A stretch of 9,039 bases of DNA from Clostridia bacterium (GTDB lineage: Bacteria; Bacillota; Clostridia; Christensenellales; UBA1242): contig JAGCSP010000075.1 of NCBI GenBank assembly GCA_017964105.1, positions 1-9,039 of the forward strand. Reading direction: 5' to 3'. The position numbers were made by a program, and so were the translations under genes. The notes beneath the pieces were generated by a model that was given only the letters and a program-made list of their open reading frames with translations, did not search any database and had not been told where the DNA came from. The first letter of the stretch is position 1. Every line of letters begins with the position of its first letter. This document shows, one piece after another, positions 5,700-9,039 of the stretch.

Positions 5700-5948
5700 G
5701 TAACCCTTACTTACGCCTTCAACCATGTTGTGTATCAATTGACGATACAAACCATGTTGTGCTCTAAGTTCATATTCACCGGTAGTATTTGTAACTTCAA
5801 CGTGACCGTCTTTTACAGCTACACCAATTTTAGGGTTAACTTCTCTATTAAGTGTTCCAAGTGGACCAGAAACTGTCACAACGTTGCCGTTTACTGACAC
5901 GTTTACGCCAGATGGTATTTCAATTAACTTTTTACCAATTCTACTCAT
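5697..5948 (-). CDS. rplF: L6 N-terminal domain fragment (83 residues, ends at the internal TAA)
   Basis: This is the product expected if the TAA terminates translation. It covers the first of the two similar alpha-beta domains of L6, including IPSGVNVSVNGNVVTVSGPLG (in part, about 11-31) and the helix region LRAQHGLYRQLIHNMVEGVSKGY (about 61-83). Family L6 structures place the domain boundary at about residue 80, so the fragment is one complete domain. It lacks the C-terminal domain that carries the main 23S rRNA contacts. It uses the strong Shine-Dalgarno sequence at 5954-5960. Confidence 0.6.
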   Translation of the reverse strand: MSRIGKKLIEIPSGVNVSVNGNVVTVSGPLGTLNREVNPKIGVAVKDGHVEVTNTTGEYELRAQHGLYRQLIHNMVEGVSKGY

Positions 5949-5953
5949 AACTG

Positions 5954-5960
5954 CCTCCTA
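5954..5960 (-). promoter_or_regulatory. rplF ribosome binding site containing the rpsH stop codon
   Basis: TAGGAGG on the minus strand. Its first three bases terminate rpsH, and the rplF ATG follows after five bases. The same stop-within-Shine-Dalgarno design occurs at 4093-4099 (rpmD/rplO) and 6568-6574 (rplE/rpsN). Confidence 0.85.
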
Positions 5961-6353
5961 CCATACATAAGCAAGCACTTCGCCACCAATATTTTCTTTG
6001 CGTGCTTGTCTATCTGTCATTAGACCCTTACTTGTAGAAACGATAGCTATACCAAGGCCGTTCAATACGCGTGGCAAATCATTTGCTGATGCGTAAATTC
6101 TAAGACCGGGTTTAGATATTCTTCTCAAACCATTGATTACTCTTTGGTTATTTGGTCCAAATTTAAAATCAATTACCAAGTTAGCATTTACACCTTCACC
6201 TTCAACTTTAACGTCTTCAATGAATCCTTCTTCTTTTAGAAGGTTTGCAATTGCCAATTTCATTTTGCTAGTAGGTACGGAAACACTTTTATGTTTTGCT
6301 GACATTGCATTTCTCATGCGGGTCAACATATCTGCTATTGGATCATTTACCAT
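5958..6353 (-). CDS. rpsH: 30S ribosomal protein S8
   Basis: S8 is a primary binder of 16S rRNA helix 21 in the 30S platform. In E. coli it is also the translational repressor of the spc operon. The 131-residue product begins MVNDPIADMLTRMRNAM and carries KMKLAIANLLKEEGFI (30-45). It has the family signature GIAIVSTSKGLMTDRQAR at 101-118 and ends GGEVLAYVW. All are canonical and length is normal. No S8-like operator site could be recognised near rplE in this window. Its TAG stop codon is part of the rplF ribosome binding site, so the two genes are closely coupled. Confidence 0.98.
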   Translation of the reverse strand: MVNDPIADMLTRMRNAMSAKHKSVSVPTSKMKLAIANLLKEEGFIEDVKVEGEGVNANLVIDFKFGPNNQRVINGLRRISKPGLRIYASANDLPRVLNGLGIAIVSTSKGLMTDRQARKENIGGEVLAYVW

Positions 6354-6371
6354 AATTTTATCTCCTTTATC

Positions 6372-6557
6372 TTACCAACTCGATTTCTTTACGCCCGGGA
6401 TTTCGCCTTTGTAAGCTAATTCTCTAAAGCATACTCTGCAAATGCCATATTTTTTAAGCACTGAATGTGGACGACCACATAGTTTGCAACGAGTATACTC
6501 ACAGGTAGAATACTTTTGAGGTTTTTGTTGTTTAACTTTTAATGATGTTTTTGCCAT
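6372..6557 (-). CDS. rpsN: 30S ribosomal protein S14, zinc-binding type (S14Z)
   Basis: S14 completes the 30S head near the A site. The 61-residue length and the four cysteines C24, C27, C40 and C43 (two CxxC pairs) identify the zinc-dependent short form rather than the roughly 90-101 residue zinc-free form. Typical motifs are CGRPHSV (27-33), FRELAYKGEIPGVKK (44-58) and the C-terminal SSW. This form in the spc operon is typical of Bacillota and some other lineages. Bacillus-like genomes often hold a zinc-free paralogue elsewhere for zinc starvation, which cannot be judged here. Its ribosome binding site includes the rplE stop codon. Confidence 0.98.
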   Translation of the reverse strand: MAKTSLKVKQQKPQKYSTCEYTRCKLCGRPHSVLKKYGICRVCFRELAYKGEIPGVKKSSW

Positions 6558-6571
6558 ATCTTTCCTTCCTC

Positions 6572-7123
6572 CTACTTCCTAAAAGGCATGCCAAGTAAAT
6601 CTAACAATAACTTAGCTTCCTTATCAGTTTTAGCAGAAGTTACAATTACTATATCAAGACCACGAATCTTATCAATTTTTTCATAAGATATTTCTGGGAA
6701 TACCAATTGTTCGGTAAGTCCAAGTGCATAATTTCCTTTACCATCAAATGCTTTAGGATTTACACCTTGGAAGTCACGAAGTCTTGGAAGAGCAATAGAC
6801 ATAAGTTTGTCTAAAAACTCGTACATATGATCGCCACGAAGTGTAACTTTAGCGCCAACTTTCATTCCTTGTCTTACTTTGAAGTTTGCGATTGACTTCT
6901 TAGCTGTCGTAACTACTGGCTTTTGACCTGTAATTGCTGCTAATTCTTCAACTGCTTTGTTAAATGATTGGCTATTGTCTTTGCAGTCACCAAGACCACG
7001 GTTAACAATAACTTTTTCTACTTTTGGGCATTCAAGAGCATTCTTATAACCCATTTCTTTAATCATAGCAGGAACAACTGCGGATTTATAATATGCTTTT
7101 AATCTATTTTCAACTCTTGTCAT
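6572..7123 (-). CDS. rplE: 50S ribosomal protein L5
   Basis: L5 anchors 5S rRNA to the central protuberance, working with L18, and contacts the P-site tRNA. The 183-residue product shows the normal arrangement. The N-terminal helix RLKAYYKSAVVPAM is followed by PKVEKVIVNRGLGD (33-46), TGQKPVVTTAKKSIANFKVR (65-84) and GAKVTLRGDHMYEFLDKL (90-107). LPRLRDFQGVNPKAFDGKGN at 112-131 and a tail LLLDLLGMPFRK complete it. Length is near the usual 179. The start follows AGGAGG, which directly follows the rplX stop codon. The TAA of rplX and the TAG of this Shine-Dalgarno sequence form tandem in-frame stops. Confidence 0.98.
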   Translation of the reverse strand: MTRVENRLKAYYKSAVVPAMIKEMGYKNALECPKVEKVIVNRGLGDCKDNSQSFNKAVEELAAITGQKPVVTTAKKSIANFKVRQGMKVGAKVTLRGDHMYEFLDKLMSIALPRLRDFQGVNPKAFDGKGNYALGLTEQLVFPEISYEKIDKIRGLDIVIVTSAKTDKEAKLLLDLLGMPFRK

Positions 7124-7137
7124 AATTTATCCTCCTA

Positions 7138-7641
7138 TTATTGTCCCTTTGCTTGTGATTTTCTTGCTACTGTTTTTGTAGCTGCTTTTTTAGGAGCGGC
7201 TGTTGACTTAGGTGCTGCTTTCTTAGGTGCAGGAGCTGCTTTAGCTGTCTTTGCTGCACTCTTTTGTGCTACCTTTGTCTCTTTTGCTGCTGCTTTAGCT
7301 GTTTTCTTTACTTCTTTTGCAACTGCTTTATCTAAAGCTTCGCCACAGTGTTTGCATACACGAACATGTTTTCCGCTAACTACTTTAGAACCAACTCTTG
7401 TTGCTTTATCGCATGCTGGGCAAATTACTTGCACATTACTTGCATTAATTTTGCCTTCTGCTTTCATAATACCGCCCTTATCTTGAGCGCTTCTTGGCTT
7501 TTTGTGTTTGTGAATAATGTTTACACCACTCACTACTACTGCATTATCAGATGGAATAACAGTTAACACTTTGCCAGATTTGCCTTTATCTTTACCAGCA
7601 ATAACTACTACGTTATCACCCTTCTTAACATTAAGTGCCAT
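7138..7641 (-). CDS. rplX: 50S ribosomal protein L24 with cysteine ribbon and long Lys/Ala tail
   Basis: L24 is an early assembly initiator of the 50S subunit and lies beside the peptide exit tunnel. Residues 1-104 match a full L24. The KOW domain (VKKGDNVVVIAGKDKGKSGKV, in parts, 5-25) is followed by GVNIIHKHKKPR (39-50), GGIMKAEGKINASNV (56-70) and TRVG. C74, C77, C96 and C99 form two CxxC pairs, a possible zinc ribbon not present in the E. coli or B. subtilis proteins. Residues 105-167 are an extra Lys/Ala/Pro-rich tail (for example KKAAPKSTAAPKKAATK), predicted disordered and strongly basic. Usual L24 is about 103 residues. Context and core make the identity certain; the tail's role is unknown. 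Confidence 0.96.
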   Translation of the reverse strand: MALNVKKGDNVVVIAGKDKGKSGKVLTVIPSDNAVVVSGVNIIHKHKKPRSAQDKGGIMKAEGKINASNVQVICPACDKATRVGSKVVSGKHVRVCKHCGEALDKAVAKEVKKTAKAAAKETKVAQKSAAKTAKAAPAPKKAAPKSTAAPKKAATKTVARKSQAKGQ

Positions 7642-7655
7642 TTGCTAATTCCTCC

Positions 7656-8024
7656 TTATAATACTTCTGGAGCAAGAGAAATAATTTTCATAAAGCCTTT
7701 ATCTCTTAACTCTCTTGCCACTGGCCCAAATACACGGGTACCTTTTGGCAATTTTTGATTATCAATAATTACTGCAGCATTGTCATCAAATTTGATGTAA
7801 CTGCCGTCTGGACGACTTGCGCCTTTTACTGTACGTACAATAACAGCTTTTACAACGTCGCCTTTCTTTACTGCGCCACCAGGAGTTGCTGATTTTACAG
7901 AAGCGATAATAATGTCACCAATTTCACCACTTCTTCTAAATGAACCACCCAATATTCTGATGCACATGATCTTTTTAGCGCCGCTGTTGTCAGCAACGTT
8001 TAATATTGTTTGAGGTTGTACCAT
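7656..8024 (-). CDS. rplN: 50S ribosomal protein L14
   Basis: L14 sits at the subunit interface of the 50S, forms bridge B8 with 16S rRNA and is the docking site of the silencing factor RsfS. The 122-residue product is canonical: MVQPQTILNVADNSGAKKIM at the N-terminus, GDIIIASVKSATPGG (36-50), VKKGDVVKAVIVRT (52-65) and GTRVFGPVARELRDKGFMKI (95-114). Length is exactly that of the family. Its ribosome binding site is fused with the rpsQ stop codon (TAAGGAG), and its own TAA begins the rplX Shine-Dalgarno sequence TAAGGAGG. Confidence 0.98.
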   Translation of the reverse strand: MVQPQTILNVADNSGAKKIMCIRILGGSFRRSGEIGDIIIASVKSATPGGAVKKGDVVKAVIVRTVKGASRPDGSYIKFDDNAAVIIDNQKLPKGTRVFGPVARELRDKGFMKIISLAPEVL

Positions 8025-8036
8025 ATCATTTACTCC

Positions 8037-8303
8037 TTATTTTGCTCTTTCTACTATTGAAAGTAGTCTAAAATGTTTATTTTTACTTAATGGACGTGTT
8101 TCCATAATTCTTACAGTGTCACCAACTTTTGCTTCACCATTCTCATCATGAGCAAAGAATTTCTTAGAAACCTTGTAAACCTTACCATATATAGGATGTC
8201 TTTTGTTTGACACTACTAGAACAGTAATGGTTTTGTCCATACTTGTGCTAACAACTACGCCTTGTAATACACGACGATTGTTTCTTGCGTTTGTGTTTTC
8301 CAT
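8037..8303 (-). CDS. rpsQ: 30S ribosomal protein S17
   Basis: S17 is an OB-fold primary binder of the 16S rRNA 5' domain. The 88-residue product has RRVLQGVVVSTSMDKTITV at 10-28, the loop RHPIYGKVYKVSKKFFAHDE (35-54) and the family signature GDTVRIMETRPLSKNKHF at 61-78. The N-terminal ENTNARNN is a short variable leader. The ATG at 8301-8303 has AGGAGG five bases upstream, inside the 19-base rpmC-rpsQ gap. Length and neighbours are normal. Confidence 0.98.
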   Translation of the reverse strand: MENTNARNNRRVLQGVVVSTSMDKTITVLVVSNKRHPIYGKVYKVSKKFFAHDENGEAKVGDTVRIMETRPLSKNKHFRLLSIVERAK

Positions 8304-8322
8304 ATCTTCCTCCTATACCTGA

Positions 8323-8529
8323 TTAGGCATTTGCCTTTCCTTGTAATTCTCTTTCAGTTAGTACTGTTTTAATTCTAGCAATATCCTTTTTGCAAGCATT
8401 AAGTTGCATAGGATTGCTAAGTTGTCCTGTTGCATTTGAGAAACGAAGGTTGAATAATTCTTGTTTCAAAGCTTTTAACTTAAGATTCAACTCTTCGTTA
8501 GTCATTTCTCTTAATTCTTTAACCTTCAT
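8323..8529 (-). CDS. rpmC: 50S ribosomal protein L29
   Basis: L29 is a helical hairpin near the peptide exit tunnel, next to L23, and contributes to the docking platform for trigger factor and SRP. The 68-residue product has the standard pattern: MKVKELREMTNEELNLKLKA, then ELFNLRFSNATGQLSNP (24-40) and a second helix with IARIKTVLTER (50-60). Its ATG overlaps the rplP stop codon by one base (TAATG). A GAAGGTGG just inside rplP serves as a moderate ribosome binding site, so translation is likely coupled to rplP. Confidence 0.97.
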   Translation of the reverse strand: MKVKELREMTNEELNLKLKALKQELFNLRFSNATGQLSNPMQLNACKKDIARIKTVLTERELQGKANA

Positions 8530-8960
8530 TATTCATTACCACCTTCTTCTAAGTCTTGTTTTGCAACAATTTTTGTTTTGCAAGTTAGTTTGTAGGAAGC
8601 AAGTCTCATTGCTTCTCTAGCAGCACTTTCAGGTACACCTGCTATTTCAAATAGCACTCTGCCTGGTTTAATTACTGCTACCCAGAATTCTGGATTACCT
8701 TTACCTTTACCCATACGAGTACCAATAGGTTTTTTACTTACTGGTTTGTGTGGGAATATATCGATCCATACTTGACCACCACGTTTTGTGTAACGTGTGA
8801 TTGCAATACGTGCTGCTTCAATTTGATTTGAAGTCATCCAGCATGGCTCTGTAGCTACTAGACCATATTCACCATAAGCAAGTTTGTTGCCTCTTGTTGC
8901 TTTACCGGTCATTCTGCCACGGAATTGTTTTCTTCTTTTTACTCTCTTTGGCATCAACAT
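8529..8960 (-). CDS. rplP: 50S ribosomal protein L16
   Basis: L16 is a late-assembling 50S protein next to the A-site tRNA elbow. The 143-residue product is canonical: MLMPKRVKRRKQFRGRMTGK, then GLVATEPCWMTSNQIEAARI (33-52), WIDIFPHKPVSKKP (65-78) and RMGKGKGNPEFWVAVIKPGR (82-101). The Arg that is hydroxylated in E. coli corresponds to R82. Start choice is slightly open. The ATG at 8958-8960 is two bases after the rpsC stop codon with no clear Shine-Dalgarno sequence, and a second ATG lies two codons on. MLMPKRVK is the usual family N-terminus, and coupling to rpsC would explain the weak site. Confidence 0.97.
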   Translation of the reverse strand: MLMPKRVKRRKQFRGRMTGKATRGNKLAYGEYGLVATEPCWMTSNQIEAARIAITRYTKRGGQVWIDIFPHKPVSKKPIGTRMGKGKGNPEFWVAVIKPGRVLFEIAGVPESAAREAMRLASYKLTCKTKIVAKQDLEEGGNE

Positions 8961-8962
8961 AA

Positions 8963-9039
8963 TTATTCATTGCCTACTTCTTGTGGAGTCTCTGCTGCTT
9001 TTACTGGTGCCTTTTTACCTAGTATTTCGCCTTGGCAAA
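8963..9039 (-). CDS. rpsC: 30S ribosomal protein S3 (partial, C-terminal tail only)
   Basis: Only 24 residues and the stop codon lie in the window: CQGEILGKKAPVKAA followed by ETPQEVGNE. The GEILGKK stretch resembles the end of the S3 C-terminal domain (commonly W-I-x-x-G-E-x-L), after which S3 proteins carry a variable tail. S3 sits at the mRNA entry channel of the 30S head. The position immediately upstream of rplP fits rpsC in every known S10 operon. Identification rests on context plus this short match. Confidence 0.88.
   Translation of the reverse strand, partial: CQGEILGKKAPVKAAETPQEVGNE

Larger units (their letters stand above)
5412..5948 (-). pseudogene. rplF: 50S ribosomal protein L6 locus, interrupted by one in-frame TAA
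   Basis: L6 binds near the base of the 50S stalk, next to the sarcin-ricin loop, and is needed for late 50S assembly. Read through the TAA at 5697-5699, the frame gives 178 codons, the normal L6 length. The N-terminus is MSRIGKKLIEIPSGV and the C-terminus DEVVVRKEAKSAKK. Around the stop the reading is GVSKGY-stop-KKLNVNGVGFKV, where other bacteria have patterns like GVSKGFERGLELVGVGY. A Glu, Thr or similar codon is therefore replaced and nothing is inserted or deleted. Both halves are otherwise intact. It starts five bases after TAGGAGG, which includes the rpsH stop codon. Whether this is an error, a nonsense allele, readthrough or a true two-piece protein cannot be told from the sequence. 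Confidence 0.85.

Noticed and set aside
5685..5710. Programmed frameshift in rplF
   Set aside because: Both halves lie in the same frame, so a shift would not restore the protein. Only readthrough, suppression, bypass or reinitiation could.

Overview
The window is a slice of a bacterial S10-spc-alpha ribosomal protein supercluster. Every gene lies on the minus strand, so transcription runs from position 9039 toward position 1. In transcription order the genes are rpsC (3' end only), rplP, rpmC, rpsQ, rplN, rplX, rplE, rpsN, rpsH, rplF, rplR, rpsE, rpmD, rplO, secY, adk, map, infA, rpmJ and rpsM (5' part only). The order, with adk and map between secY and infA, the 61-residue zinc-type S14 and the strong AGGAGG ribosome binding sites point to a low-GC member of the Bacillota, probably a Clostridia-like lineage. 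The genus cannot be read from this sequence. Nineteen of the twenty genes read cleanly under the standard code; TAA, TAG and TGA all occur as ordinary terminators.

Positions 9039 to 3637 hold ribosomal proteins packed with gaps of about 20 bases or less, or 1-base TAATG overlaps. Many stop codons are built into the next gene's Shine-Dalgarno sequence. Positions 3637 to 960 carry the protein export channel SecY, adenylate kinase and methionine aminopeptidase. After map the packing breaks: a gap of about 165 bases holds a likely promoter with a palindrome in its spacer, followed by infA and rpmJ. A 110-base gap with a 9-bp-stem inverted repeat then precedes rpsM. Together the genes supply ribosome subunits, initiation factor 1, the membrane channel that receives nascent chains and the enzyme that trims their initiator methionine.

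The most striking observation is in rplF (ribosomal protein L6). One in-frame TAA at 5697-5699 splits an otherwise complete 178-codon gene at the junction between the two domains of L6. L6 is normally important for ribosome assembly, so this is a sequence or assembly error, a real nonsense mutation, readthrough, or a genuinely two-piece L6. Further oddities are Ala/Lys/Pro-rich tails on L30 (N-terminal) and L24 (C-terminal), a shortened four-cysteine lid in adenylate kinase, and the two intergenic inverted repeats. I found no mobile element, CRISPR array, tRNA, rRNA or defence system.
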